Source: Hephaestia caeni (lineage in GTDB: Bacteria; Pseudomonadota; Alphaproteobacteria; Sphingomonadales; Sphingomonadaceae). Taken from it: a DNA stretch of 64,000 nucleotides. Numbering within the stretch: position 1 is the first letter of the stretch; every line of letters begins with the position of its first letter. The DNA lies in assembly GCF_003550065.1 (NCBI RefSeq), contig NZ_QXDC01000004.1, positions 620,001 through 684,000 on the forward strand, read 5' to 3'. This document shows positions 35,954 through 47,000 of the stretch, one piece after another. A program made the translations under genes and the position numbers. The notes below the pieces were generated by a model, which was not told where the DNA came from, ran no database searches, and was given only the letters and a program-made list of their open reading frames with translations.

Positions 35954-37894
35954 ATGATGATGATGGCCTTGCGTTCGATCGCCTTTCTCACCGCCGCCGC
36001 GATGCTCGCCGCGTGCGGCCCCGCCAACGACAGCGCGACCAAGGCCGCCACCGCGGCCGCGCCGGCGATCCTCGCCACGCCCGAGGGCAAGGACGTCAAC
36101 AGCTACGCCAATCCGCTCGAAGCGCGCGTCACCCACGTCGCGCTCGATCTCGCCGCCGATTTCGACGCCCATGTGCTGTCGGGCACCGCGACGCTCGACA
36201 TCGCCACCGCGAGGGACGCGCAGAAGATCGTGCTCGACGATAACGGGCTGGTCATCAAGGGCATCACCGATGCGAACGGCAAGGCGCTCGCCTATCAGGT
36301 CGGCGCGCGCGATCCGATCCACGGCGCGCCGCTCACCATCCAGCTCGGCGGCGCGCGGCGGATCGTCATCGCCTACGAAAGCGCGCCCGATGCCACCGCT
36401 TTGCAATGGATGGCGCCCGAACAGACGCTCGGCAAGAAGAAGCCCTATCTGTTCACGCAAGGCGAAGCGATCCTCAACCGCACCTGGATTCCAACGCAGG
36501 ATTCACCCGGCATCCGCCAGACCTGGGAGGCACGGATCACCGTTCCCGACGGGCTGACCGCGGTGATGAGCGGCGAATCGCAATCGACGCTAGGCGAAAC
36601 CGCGCCCGGCAATCGCCGCACCTTCAGCTTCGGGATGGACAAGCCCGTCGCGCCCTATCTGATCGCGATGGCGATCGGCGATCTGCGCTTCAAGGCGATC
36701 GACGACACGATGGGGGTGTGGTCCGAACCCGCGATGGTCGACAAGGCCGCGGCCGAATTCGCCGATCTCGGCAAGTTCATGGAAGCCGCCGAGGAATTGT
36801 ACGGCCCCTATCGCTGGGGCCGCTACGACGTGCTCGTGCTGCCGCCCAGCTTCCCTTACGGGGGCATGGAAAACCCCACGCTGACCTTCGCGACGCCGAC
36901 GATCATCGCGGGCGACAAGAGCCTCGTCAGCGTGATCGCGCACGAACTCGCGCATAGCTGGTCGGGCAACCTCGTCACCAACGCGACCTGGGACGATTTC
37001 TGGCTCAACGAGGGCTTCACCACTTATGCCGAGAACCGCATCATCGAGCGCGTCTACGGCCCCGAGCGCGCGGCGATGGAGGCCGATCTGCTGTGGACCG
37101 ACATGGAACAGGCGGTCGACGAGGCCGGCGGCCCCACCTCCAAGCTCACCCAGCTCCATCTCGACCTGACCCCCGACATGGACCCCGACACCGCGACCGG
37201 CCAGATTGCCTATGACAAGGGCGCGACCTTCCTGCGCACGATCGAGCAGGCGGTCGGCCGCGAGAAATGGGACGCCTATCTGAAGGCCTATTTCGATCGC
37301 CACGCCTTCCAGCCGCAGACCAGCGCGGGCTTCCTCGCCGACCTGCGCGCCAACCTGTTCAAGAACGACGCCGCGACCGCGCAGAAGATCGGGCTCGATC
37401 AATGGGTCTACCAGCCGGGCATTCCGGCCAATGCGGTGCATGTGAAATCGACCGCGTTCGTGCCCATCGACAAGGCCGCGGCGACCTTCGCGGCGACGGG
37501 CGACATCGCGCAGGCGCCGCGCGGCGTCTCGACGCAGGAGATTCTGCGCTTCATCAACCAGCTCCCGCGCGACATCGGCAACGCGAAGCTCGCGACGCTG
37601 GACGCCGCCTTCCACTGGTCGACCACCGGCAACAGCGAGATTCGCTTCGCGTGGCTCGAACTGGCGATCGCCAACCATTATCCGCCCGCCGGGGCGTCGG
37701 CCGAGGATTTCCTCACCAGCCAGGGCCGCCGCAAGTTCGTCGCGCCGCTGTTCGCCGATCTGATGGATCAGCCCGGCTGGGGGCCGGCGGTGGCGCGGCG
37801 ACTCTATGCCAAGGCCCGGCCCGGCTATCATCCGCTCACGGTGGGAACCATCGACAAGATCGTGGGGTGGAAGGGCGCCGACGCAACTAAATGA
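35954..37894 (+). CDS. M1 family metallopeptidase (lipoprotein)
   Basis: 646 aa. The N-terminus has a signal ending in the lipobox LAAC. GGMEN (303-307) is the exopeptidase motif and H330-E-L-A-H334 with Glu353 (LNEGFTTYAEN) the zinc site; the C-terminal helical region resembles leukotriene A4 hydrolase. It trims N-terminal residues from peptides in the periplasm. Four consecutive ATG codons (35954-35965, giving MMMM) make the exact start ambiguous; the best-spaced start may be the third or fourth. Confidence 0.93.
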   Translation: MMMMALRSIAFLTAAAMLAACGPANDSATKAATAAAPAILATPEGKDVNSYANPLEARVTHVALDLAADFDAHVLSGTATLDIATARDAQKIVLDDNGLVIKGITDANGKALAYQVGARDPIHGAPLTIQLGGARRIVIAYESAPDATALQWMAPEQTLGKKKPYLFTQGEAILNRTWIPTQDSPGIRQTWEARITVPDGLTAVMSGESQSTLGETAPGNRRTFSFGMDKPVAPYLIAMAIGDLRFKAIDDTMGVWSEPAMVDKAAAEFADLGKFMEAAEELYGPYRWGRYDVLVLPPSFPYGGMENPTLTFATPTIIAGDKSLVSVIAHELAHSWSGNLVTNATWDDFWLNEGFTTYAENRIIERVYGPERAAMEADLLWTDMEQAVDEAGGPTSKLTQLHLDLTPDMDPDTATGQIAYDKGATFLRTIEQAVGREKWDAYLKAYFDRHAFQPQTSAGFLADLRANLFKNDAATAQKIGLDQWVYQPGIPANAVHVKSTAFVPIDKAAATFAATGDIAQAPRGVSTQEILRFINQLPRDIGNAKLATLDAAFHWSTTGNSEIRFAWLELAIANHYPPAGASAEDFLTSQGRRKFVAPLFADLMDQPGWGPAVARRLYAKARPGYHPLTVGTIDKIVGWKGADATK

Positions 37895-37935
37895 GGTTTG
37901 GGCTTCCGATCACCGGCCGCGCAACACGGTTCGTC

Positions 37936-38031
37936 GGAAAAGGTTCCCAATGAGTAAATGCGGGGGTTTTCCCCCGCCCCGCGACCTGCTTAGCAGGCTT
38001 CCACAACGAAGCCGGGGCCAGCGGGGGTCGC
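37936..38031 (+). promoter_or_regulatory. Structured leader of the CHAP gene with alternative pairing at the ribosome site
   Basis: Successive hairpins: GGAA-AAGG-TTCC (37936-37947); GCGGGGG (37960-37966)-TTTT-CCCCCGC (37971-37977); CCTGC-TTA-GCAGG (37985-37997); GGCTTC-CACAAC-GAAGCC (37996-38013). The segment GCGGGGG recurs exactly at 38021-38027, four bases before ATG 38032, where it is the ribosome-binding region. CCCCCGC can therefore pair upstream (site open) or downstream (site hidden). Riboswitch-like; ligand or factor unknown. Confidence 0.5.
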
Positions 38032-38589
38032 ATGACATTCGGAAAATTCGCAGCGCGTTTTGCGCTCGTCACCGCGTGCAGCCTGATGACCGCAACGCCC
38101 GCCTTCGCGCAATTCTGGCAGTGCGTCACCTACGCCCGCAAGATTTCCGGCATCGACATCCACGGCAACGCCAACACCTGGTGGGGCAAGGCCAAGGGCC
38201 ATTACGAGCGCGGGCATGAGCCCAGGGAAGGCGCCGTCCTCGCCTTCGCCTCGCACGGCAAGATGCGGCTTGGCCATGTCGCGATGGTCTCGAAGATCGT
38301 CAGCGACCGCGAAGTCCTGCTCACCCACGCCAATTGGTCGCGCCCCGGCCGCGTCGAAACCGACGTCCGCGCGGTCGACGTCTCGCCGGCGGGCGACTGG
38401 AGCGAGGTCAAGGTCTGGTACGGCCCGATCGGCGATCTCGGCACCAGCGTCTATCCCACCAAGGGCTTCATCTACGCGAACGCCGCATCGGCGGACGACG
38501 GCGACACGCTCGACGCCGCGGTGACGATCGCACAGCAGGACGCCAAATCGGCCAATCTCGTCGCGCTGGCAGCAACGCAGCGCTTCTAG
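38032..38589 (+). CDS. CHAP-domain cell-wall hydrolase
   Basis: 185 aa with signal peptide (MTFGKFAARFALVTACSLMTATPAFA). The CHAP (NlpC/P60-like) catalytic Cys lies in FWQCVTYARKISG and the His in LGHVAMVSKI; GAVLAFASHG is the usual strand before it. CHAP enzymes cut peptidoglycan as amidases or endopeptidases. The leader upstream is strongly structured, which suggests tight control, as expected for a potentially lytic enzyme. Confidence 0.85.
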   Translation: MTFGKFAARFALVTACSLMTATPAFAQFWQCVTYARKISGIDIHGNANTWWGKAKGHYERGHEPREGAVLAFASHGKMRLGHVAMVSKIVSDREVLLTHANWSRPGRVETDVRAVDVSPAGDWSEVKVWYGPIGDLGTSVYPTKGFIYANAASADDGDTLDAAVTIAQQDAKSANLVALAATQRF

Positions 38590-38612
38590 GCGCGCACTAC
38601 GTCGCCTGTTAC

Positions 38613-38700
38613 CGTCACCCCGGACTTGTTCCGGGGTCCAACGCGCCTCAAGCGCTACCGTTCGTGGAAAGTTGGATGCCGGAACAAGTCCGGCATGACG
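38613..38700. repeat. Family A palindromic repeat
   Basis: 88 bp, left arm CGTCACCCCGGACTTGTTCC, right arm GGAACAAGTCCGGCATGACG. It lies between the convergent CHAP and msrB genes, reaching within 8 bp of the msrB stop; it probably serves as the 3' hairpin for both. Confidence 0.85.
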
Positions 38701-38708
38701 AGGCCGCG

Positions 38709-39197
38709 CTACGCCTTGCCCGGCCGGAACACCATCGCCACGCCGTTCATGCAATAGCGCTTGCCGGTAGGCTTCGGCCCGTCGTTGAAGACGTGCCCGA
38801 GATGCCCGCCGCAGCGTGCGCAATGCACCTCGGTCCGCGCCAGCATCAGCGTGTGGTCTGTCTTGGTGCCGATCGCCTGCGGCAGCGGCGCCCAGAAACT
38901 CGGCCAGCCGGTGCCGCTGTCGAACTTGGTCGTCGACGAATAAAGGGGCTGCCCGCACCCCTTGCACGCAAAGATGCCGGCACGATGCTCGTCGTCGAGC
39001 GGGCTCGAAAACGCCCGCTCGGTCGCCGCGTGGCGCAGCACCGCATAAGCTTGGCTGCCAAGCTGCCGCTTCCACTCGGCATCGGATTTGGTGACCGGAA
39101 AGCCGGCGGCAGCCTCCGCCGCCCGGCTGCACGCACCGAGCGCGGCGCCCAGCGTGCCGAGCCCGGCCAGCGTCAGGAAAGTGCGACGGTTCTGCAT
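38709..39197 (-). CDS. msrB: Peptide-methionine (R)-S-oxide reductase, exported
   Basis: 162 aa. The N-terminus MQNRRTFLTLAGLGTLGAALGAC is a Tat-type signal that also ends in a lipobox (LGAC), so the enzyme is likely exported and perhaps lipid-anchored. Zinc cysteines occur in FACKGCGQ and HCARCGGHLGH; the catalytic Cys149 is in RYCMNGVAMVF. It repairs oxidised methionine (R-sulfoxide) in envelope proteins. Most MsrB are cytosolic, so export is notable. Confidence 0.93.
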   Translation of the reverse strand: MQNRRTFLTLAGLGTLGAALGACSRAAEAAAGFPVTKSDAEWKRQLGSQAYAVLRHAATERAFSSPLDDEHRAGIFACKGCGQPLYSSTTKFDSGTGWPSFWAPLPQAIGTKTDHTLMLARTEVHCARCGGHLGHVFNDGPKPTGKRYCMNGVAMVFRPGKA

Positions 39198-39246
39198 GGC
39201 GTCCCTCGTTCACGAGTACGTCCAATTTAGGAATGGACGCCCCTTT

Positions 39247-39334
39247 CGTCACCCCGGACTGGTTCCGGGGTCCAACGCTCAACGAACGCCAGCGCCTGAG
39301 GCGGGTTAGACCCCGGAACCAGTCCGGGGTGACG
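39247..39334. repeat. Family A palindromic repeat
   Basis: 88 bp with arms CGTCACCCCGGACTGGTTCC / GGAACCAGTCCGGGGTGACG. Both arms carry the same A/C change (CTGG/CCAG) relative to other copies, that is, compensatory change that keeps the stem. It lies upstream of msrB and after the P450 stop. Confidence 0.85.
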
Positions 39335-39351
39335 ACTTAAGGTCGACCGCC

Positions 39352-40584
39352 TCAATACCGGCTCAATTCTACCGGCAGCTTGCGATAGCCGTGAACGAAG
39401 CACGCCGACACACGCGTCGGCGCCCCGATCACGTTCACGCGCAGCCGGCGCTTGGCCATTTCCTCAAGCAGAATGGTAACCTGCAATTCGGCCAGCCGCG
39501 CGCCGACGCAGCGGTGGATGCCGTGCCCGAATGCCAGATGCCGCCGTGCGTTAGGCCGATCGACCACGATCCAGTCGGCATCCTCGAACATGGTCTCGTC
39601 GCGATTGGCCGAGAGATACCACAGCGCGAGCTTGTCGCCCTCGCGGATCGTCTGGCCTTCAAGCTCGTAATCCTGCGTCGCGGTGCGGCGCATGTGCGCG
39701 AGCGGCGTCTGCCAGCGGATGATCTCCTGCGTCGCGTTCGGGATCAGTTCGGGATTGCTCTCCAGCTTCGCGCGTTCGTCGGGAAACTGGCTCAATCCAT
39801 AGGCATAAGCCGACATCGTGTTGCGCGTCGTATCGTTGCCGCCGACGATCAGCAGGATCAGGTTCCCGATGAATTCATATTGATCCATATGGCTCATCGC
39901 GTCCGAATGGATCATCATCGAGATCAGGTCGGGGGTCGGCTCCTTGCCGACTTTCTGGTTCCACAGATTCTGGAAATAGGCGCCGCATTCGAACATATAT
40001 TGCAGCCGCTGCTGGCGCAGGTCCTCGTTCTTGACCAGTTCGATATCGCCCGCCCAATCGGACCAGAAGGTCAGCTTGCGGCGATCCTCCCACGGAAAAT
40101 CGAACAGGATCGCGAGCATCTGCGTGGTGAGTTCGATCGAGACCGTATCGACCCAGTCGAACGCCTCGCCCACGGACAAGGTATCGAGCACCTCGGCGGT
40201 GCGGCGGCGGATATCGTCCGACATGCGGACCATTTCCGACGGGGTGAAGGCAGGCGCCACCGATCGGCGCTGCGCGGTGTGCACCGGCCGGTCGCGCGCG
40301 ATGAACATCGGCATCTTGACGTCCGATTCGGGCAGGAAATCGGCGAGCGTGATGCCGCCCACCTCGGACGAGAAAATCTCGGGCAGCGATTCGACATGGA
40401 CGATCGGCTTGTAGGTCGAGACCGACCAATAGGCGCCGTAATCCGACTGTTCGGTATAATGGACCGGCGCGGTCGCGCGCAGCGTCCTGAACGGTTCCTG
40501 CCAGGTGTCGTCGCGATAAAGTTCGGACCGGCTCACGTCGAGCGGATCGACCGGGTGAAGCTGGTCTTTCGCCAGAGTCGCCAT
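39352..40584 (-). CDS. Cytochrome P450
   Basis: 410 aa, soluble bacterial P450. Heme-Cys loop FGHGIHRCVGARLAE, I-helix oxygen motif GGNDTTRN, K-helix E-x-x-R in QEIIRW. Sequence style is close to the CYP108/CYP111-like group acting on terpenoids or fatty acids; the substrate cannot be read from the sequence. AAGGAG lies upstream of the ATG. No ferredoxin or reductase gene adjoins. An 18-bp palindrome 34 bp upstream of the start suggests control by a dimeric regulator. Confidence 0.92.
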   Translation of the reverse strand: MATLAKDQLHPVDPLDVSRSELYRDDTWQEPFRTLRATAPVHYTEQSDYGAYWSVSTYKPIVHVESLPEIFSSEVGGITLADFLPESDVKMPMFIARDRPVHTAQRRSVAPAFTPSEMVRMSDDIRRRTAEVLDTLSVGEAFDWVDTVSIELTTQMLAILFDFPWEDRRKLTFWSDWAGDIELVKNEDLRQQRLQYMFECGAYFQNLWNQKVGKEPTPDLISMMIHSDAMSHMDQYEFIGNLILLIVGGNDTTRNTMSAYAYGLSQFPDERAKLESNPELIPNATQEIIRWQTPLAHMRRTATQDYELEGQTIREGDKLALWYLSANRDETMFEDADWIVVDRPNARRHLAFGHGIHRCVGARLAELQVTILLEEMAKRRLRVNVIGAPTRVSACFVHGYRKLPVELSRY

Positions 40585-40617
40585 GCTGCCTCTCCTTGTT
40601 GCGCCAGCACAATCCTA

Positions 40618-40635
40618 ATTGACATCAATGTCAAT
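40618..40635. promoter_or_regulatory. Palindromic operator candidate upstream of the P450 gene
   Basis: ATTGACAT-CA-ATGTCAAT, a perfect 8-bp inverted repeat with a 2-bp spacer, 34 bp before the P450 start and 3 bp after the permease stop. On the P450 strand it includes a TTGACA that could be a -35 box. The size and symmetry fit a TetR-type repressor site. No regulator gene is adjacent. Confidence 0.5.
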
Positions 40636-40637
40636 AG

Positions 40638-41890
40638 CTAGGGAGTGGGAATGTTACTGACGGCATCGGCGATGCGTCCGGCGGTGCGGCTTTTAAACAA
40701 CCCGCGCTTGCCGCCGCCCGATTGCAGCACCCCGCGCCGGAACCAGCCCGCGCTCAGCCAGATCACGATCGATACCCACAAAAGCTGCCATGCCAGCGCC
40801 AGCGCATGCGGCCACAGGTCGGGCGAATTCGCCGCGTGCGCCGCCATCGCGAACGGCGAGGAAAGCGGGAAAATCTCCGCCGCGGTCGCCACCCAGGTGC
40901 CGGGGCTCGACGCCGCCGCCGAGGCCCAGCCGAACATCGCGACTTGCAGGATCGTGATCGGCAGCGACAGCATCTGGATCTCGCGGATCGTCGAGGCCTG
41001 CGCCCCCACCCCCAGGAACACCGCGCCCAGCAGCATGTACGCCATCGTGAAATAAGCGAAAAACAGGACGAGGAAGACCGGAAAGCCCACCGCGGGGCCG
41101 ATCTGGCTGAATGCCTGCACCGCCTCGGGCGGCAGGAAGGTGCCGATCTGCGTCGCGATCGTCCCCCAGAAGGCGATGAACACCATCGCCACGCCGAACA
41201 TGCCGATCAATTTGCCGACGAACACCGATTCGAGCGGCACCGCGGCGGCAAGCACCTCGATCACCTTGTTGGCGCGCTCCTCGGCCATCGTGCCCACCGC
41301 CTGCCCGGCGAGCAGCACCGTCAGCAGGAAGATGCCGAACACCGTGAAGAACGCCGCCTGATGCTGCCCCGATACCGAGGTGCTGGTGCGCACGATCTGC
41401 GTCCGCGTCGCCTTGCTCAGCGCGACGCCGCCGGCCCGGTCGGCGCGCAGCGTCTGTTCGGCGAGTTCGGCCATGTAATCGGCGGTGCGCTCGCCTTGGG
41501 CGCCGTAGAGGATCGTCGGATGGTCGAGCGGGCCGTAGAGCACCGCCGACGCCTCGATATCGCGCGCATCGAACAGCGCATGCGCCTGCGACGCCGGGTC
41601 CGCGGCCGGCGTATCGATGCGCAATTCGGGCGGCGCTTCGGGCTCGCGGAAGACGGTGCGCAACGTCGCGTCCACCGCGTGCAGCCGCGCGGCCTGATCC
41701 GCCGGCACGATCGCGACGATCCGGCTGCGATCCGCCGAGCCCTCGGCCATCGACATCGCACCGAAGCTACCCGCCGCGCCGAACGACGCCATGATCAGCG
41801 GCGCGAACAGGAAGATCAGGAACGTGGGGGTGAACACGGTGGCGATGAAATCGCGTCGCGCGATCGTCAGCGTCTGGCGAATATTGCGCT

Positions 41891-41894
<4 letters not shown>
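40638..41894 (-). CDS. ABC transporter permease (ABC-2/NatB type)
   Basis: 418 aa: one N-terminal helix (FIATVFTPTFLIFLFAPLIM), a large periplasmic domain (about 50-170), then five hydrophobic segments from FFTVFGIFLLTVLLAGQAVG on. This is the NatB/YhaP layout of exporters for Na+, drugs or peptides. The start overlaps the stop of the ATPase gene (ATGA), so the pair forms one transporter. Confidence 0.88.
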
Positions 41895-42808
<914 letters not shown>

Positions 42809-42909
42809 AAAGCGCCTCCATTGCCGTTCGCCCGCGAGGATGAATTCGCCGGCCGAACGAGCTAGAGAATCCGAGAACCGAACCCATTGCGAACTGGTAG
42901 CTGTTAGAC

Positions 42910-44052
42910 GTGTCCCAAGACAACCCGTTCGAATCGCGCTTGAAGGAACACGCCCGCGCCGAAGGCTTCGTCGCCTGCGGGATCGCGCGCGCCGATGCCG
43001 CGCCTGCCGCGGGCGAGCGGCTGCGCCAATGGCTCGACGACGGCCGCCACGGCGACATGATCTGGATGGAGGAGCGCGCGCACCACCGCGCCGCGCCCGA
43101 AGGGCTGTGGCCCGAGGTCCGCTCGGTGATCGCGCTCGGGATGAGCTACGCCCCCGCCACCGATCCGCTCGCGCTCGCCGGCGCGCCCGACATCGGCCGC
43201 ATCTCGGTCTATGCGCAAGGCGGCGACTATCACGACCTGATCAAGCGCAAGCTGAAGGCGCTCGCGCGGTGGATGGTGGCGGAGGCGCCGGGCACCGATC
43301 TCAAGGTGTTCGTCGATACCGCACCGGTGATGGAAAAGCCGCTCTCCGAAGCCGCCGGGCTCGGCTGGCAGGGCAAGCACACCAATCTCGTCAGCCGCGA
43401 GCACGGAAGCTGGCTGTTCCTCGGCGCGATCTATACCACGCTCGCGCTGACGCCCGACGCGCCGGGGCACGACACTTGCGGCTCGTGCGACGCCTGCCAG
43501 CGCGCCTGCCCCACCGATGCGTTCCCCGCGCCCTATCAGCTCGATGCGCGGCGCTGCATTTCGTATCTGACGATCGAACTCAAAGGCCCCATTCCGCCCG
43601 AATTCCGGGAAAATATCGGCAACCGCATCTACGGCTGCGACGATTGCCTCGCGGTCTGCCCGTGGAACAAGTTCGCGGCGGCGGCGCACGCCAACCTCGC
43701 CTTCGCCCCGCGCGCCGAACTGACGGCGCCGCGTCTCGCCGATCTGCTCGCGCTCGACGATGCCGCTTTCCGCCAGGTGTTCGCCGGCTCGCCGATCAAG
43801 CGCATCGGCCGCGACCGGATGGTGCGCAACGCGCTGATCGCGGCGGGCAATAGCGGCGATGCGGCGTTCGTCGCACGGATCGCGGCGCTGCTCGACGATG
43901 ACGCGCCCGTCGTGCGCGGTGCGGCGGTATGGGCGCTGGCGCGCCTCGATCGCGCGCGCAGCCTCACCGAACGCGCGGCCCATGCGGCCGAGACCGACCC
44001 CGATGTCATCGCCGAATGGGCTGCGATCAGCCCCGATCGAGCATTTCCCTGA
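42910..44052 (+). CDS. queG: Epoxyqueuosine reductase QueG
   Basis: 380 aa from GTG 42910. Two 4Fe-4S motifs are visible, CGSCDACQRACPTDAF and CDDCLAVCPWNKF, after the cobalamin-binding N-terminal domain (RSVIALGMSYAP). A HEAT-like tail (DDDAPVVRGAAVWALARLD) follows. It performs the last step of queuosine synthesis, reducing epoxyqueuosine in tRNA. The 3' end overlaps the convergent histidine kinase by 26 bp. Confidence 0.96.
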   Translation: MSQDNPFESRLKEHARAEGFVACGIARADAAPAAGERLRQWLDDGRHGDMIWMEERAHHRAAPEGLWPEVRSVIALGMSYAPATDPLALAGAPDIGRISVYAQGGDYHDLIKRKLKALARWMVAEAPGTDLKVFVDTAPVMEKPLSEAAGLGWQGKHTNLVSREHGSWLFLGAIYTTLALTPDAPGHDTCGSCDACQRACPTDAFPAPYQLDARRCISYLTIELKGPIPPEFRENIGNRIYGCDDCLAVCPWNKFAAAAHANLAFAPRAELTAPRLADLLALDDAAFRQVFAGSPIKRIGRDRMVRNALIAAGNSGDAAFVARIAALLDDDAPVVRGAAVWALARLDRARSLTERAAHAAETDPDVIAEWAAISPDRAFP

Positions 44053-47000
44053 TCCGCTGCCCCAGCACCTCCATCGTGAACGGCTTGGTGACGAGCCCCA
44101 TTCCGGCCTCGAGCGGATCGTTGCCGGCCACCGCATCGGCATAGCCGGTGATGAACAGGATCGGCAGATCAGGCCGGCTGGCGCGCGCCTCGTCGGCGAC
44201 CTGGCGCCCATTCATGCCGCCCGACAACCCGATGTCGGTGACGAGCAGATCGATGCGCACATCCGATCGCAGCAAATCGACCGCCGCCGCGCCGTCGGAC
44301 GCCTCGATCGCGCCATAGCCCAGCTCGCCGAGCAGTTCGCCGACGAACAGCCGCACGATCGGATCGTCGTCGACCAGCAGCACCGTTTCGCCTGCGCCCG
44401 CCGCCGGCGCCGGCGGCTCGACAACGGGCACCGGATCGACCAGCGGGCCATCGTGGCGCGGCAGGTACATCCAGATCGTCGTTCCTTCGCCCACAATGCT
44501 GTCGATCGAAAGCTGCCCGTGCGATTGGCGCACGAAGCCGTAGATCATCGATAGCCCCAGCCCGGTGCCCGCGCCTTGCGCCTTGGTCGTGAAGAAAGGC
44601 TCGAACACATGATCGAGCACCTCGGCGGTCATCCCCGTGCCGGTATCGGACACGCTCACCGCCAGATAATCCCCCGGTTCGAGCGCGCGATCGGCCGCTT
44701 CCTTGCCGTCGAAATGCACGCATGCGGTGCGGATCGTGAGTTGCCCGCCCGACGGCATCGCATCGCGCGCGTTGATCACGAGGTTGAGCAGCGCGTTCTC
44801 GAGCTGGTTGCCGTCCGCCAGAATCGGCCAGAGATTGCCCGGATGGACGATCTCGACCAGGATCGACGGCCCCACCGTCCGGCGCACCAGATCCTCCATA
44901 TCGGCGATCAGACGCGCGATGTTGATCGGGTGCGGATCGAGCGGCTGGCGGCGCGAAAAGGCCAACAACCGGTGGGTGAGCGCGGCCGCGCGTGCGGTCG
45001 CCGTCTGCGCGACCCCGATATAGCGCGCCAGATCGTCCGCGCGCCCTTGCGACAGCCGCAATTCGAGCATCTCCAACGCGCCTGAAATGCCGGTGAGAAG
45101 ATTGTTGAAATCATGCGCGATGCCGCCGGTAAGCTGCCCCACCGCCTCCATCTTCTGCGCCTGGCGCAATTGCTCGCCCAGTTCGCGCTCGGCGGTCACG
45201 TCGCGCGCGGTGGTATAGAGCCGGCCGTCGGCGAGCACGGCCTTCCAGGAAAGCGTGCGATACCCGTCCGTCTTGGATCGGAAGCGGTTCTCGAACGCGA
45301 CCGTCTCGGCGCCCTGCCCGAGCCGCGCCACCTCGTCGCGCGTGCGATCGCGATCGTCGGGATGTTCGAGCCATTCGGAGGTCCGCCCGATGATCTCGTC
45401 GGGCGTCCAGCCGAGCATCCGCTCCCACGCGGGGTTGACGCTCAGCCAGATGCCGTCCGCGCCGGCGATCCCCAGCATGTCCTGGCTCACGTCCCAGATG
45501 CGGTCGCGCTCGGCGGTGCGCTCCTCGATCTCCCCGGCAAGCGCCCGGTTGAGATCGCGCAGCGATGCCAGCGCATCGGCGCGCGCAACCGCATCCCAGC
45601 TCAGGATCGCGACTTCCTCGATCAGCGCGATCTCGCCCGGCGTCCACACGCGCGGGCTTGCCTGCGTGACGTAGAAGCCGCCATCGAACCGGCCCTCGCG
45701 CAGCAGCGGCACCCCGACCCCCGAGATGATGCCCAATGCGGGGATCGTCGTGCCCGCGAACCGCGCGCTGGCACGCGAATCGCGGAACTTGAGCGTCGCG
45801 CCCGCGATCGCGCCGCGGCGCAGGTCGCCGCCGAGCACGTCGAGCGGCGCCCGGCCCTCCAGCGGCGCAATGCTGCCGTCGCTCCAGCCGATGCCGAAGG
45901 CGATCTGGTCGCCGTCGACGATGCGCAGGAACCCCGCTCGATCGGCCCCCAGCCGCCGCCCCAGCGCCTCGGCGCCGAGCGCCATGATCGCCCCGGCATC
46001 GCTCTCGATGCGCTGGCGCTCGGCGAGGTGCAGGATGAATTCGCGCTCCTCCTTGGCCGCCACCAGCGCGGCTTCGTTGGCCTTGCGTTCGGTGATGTCG
46101 ATCGCGACCCCGGCAAAACGCTGCGGCGTGCCGTCGCTGCCGAAGGCGCAGCGGCCGCGGGCATGAATCCAGCGCCGGGGGCCACCCTCGACGCGGACGC
46201 GATATTCGATCGAATATTCGCGGCCGGTCGCGAAGACCTCGCGAATCTCCGCGCGCACCCGATCGAGATCGTCGGGATGGAGCAGCCGCATCACCTCGGT
46301 TACCGCCACCCCCGCTGCCGCCGCCGCGGGATCGAGCCCGCACAGCCGCGCGAACCGTTCGTCGCTGCGGATACGCGCGGCGGGCACATCCCAATCCCAG
46401 ACCCCGATCATTCGCGACGATTCGAGCGCGAGCTTGAGCCGTTCCTCGCTCTCGCGCAGTGCCGCCTCGGCGCGGGCGCGCTCGGTCGAATCGGTGGCCT
46501 CGACGAAGATGCCAGACACCTCGCCGCGCGCGTCGCGGGTCGGCTGATAGACGAAATCGAGCAGCCGCTCCTCACCGCCGTCGCGGGCGAGCCGGACGGG
46601 AACCGAATGGCCGCGATAGGCTTCTCCGGTCGCAAACACGCGATCGAGCAGCGCGACGAAGCCCTGTTCGGCCACCTCGGGCAGCACCTCGGCGACCGAG
46701 CGCCCGACGATGTCGTCACGCCCGATCAGCTCGAGATAGGCGCGGTTGGCGAAGTCGAACACATGGGTCGGCCCGTGCAGTAGCGCGATCGCACCCGGCG
46801 CCTGTTCGAGCATCGTCGAAAGCTGCGCCAGCTCGGCGCGGTGTGATCGCTCGGCGAGCACCTTCGCGGTGGTCTCGGTGCCCTGGTTGAAGACCCCCAG
46901 CACGGCGCCGTCGTCGCCGCGAATCGGGCTGAAGCTGTAGTTCCAGTAGGTTTCGCACGGCATTCCGCCGCGCTCCATCATCAGCAACTGATCGAGCGTG

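Noticed and set aside
37951..38219. Small ORF starting MSKCGGFPPPRDLL in the CHAP leader
   Set aside because: The frame runs out of the leader into the CHAP gene in another frame with Arg-rich sequence; the base-pairing pattern explains the region better.
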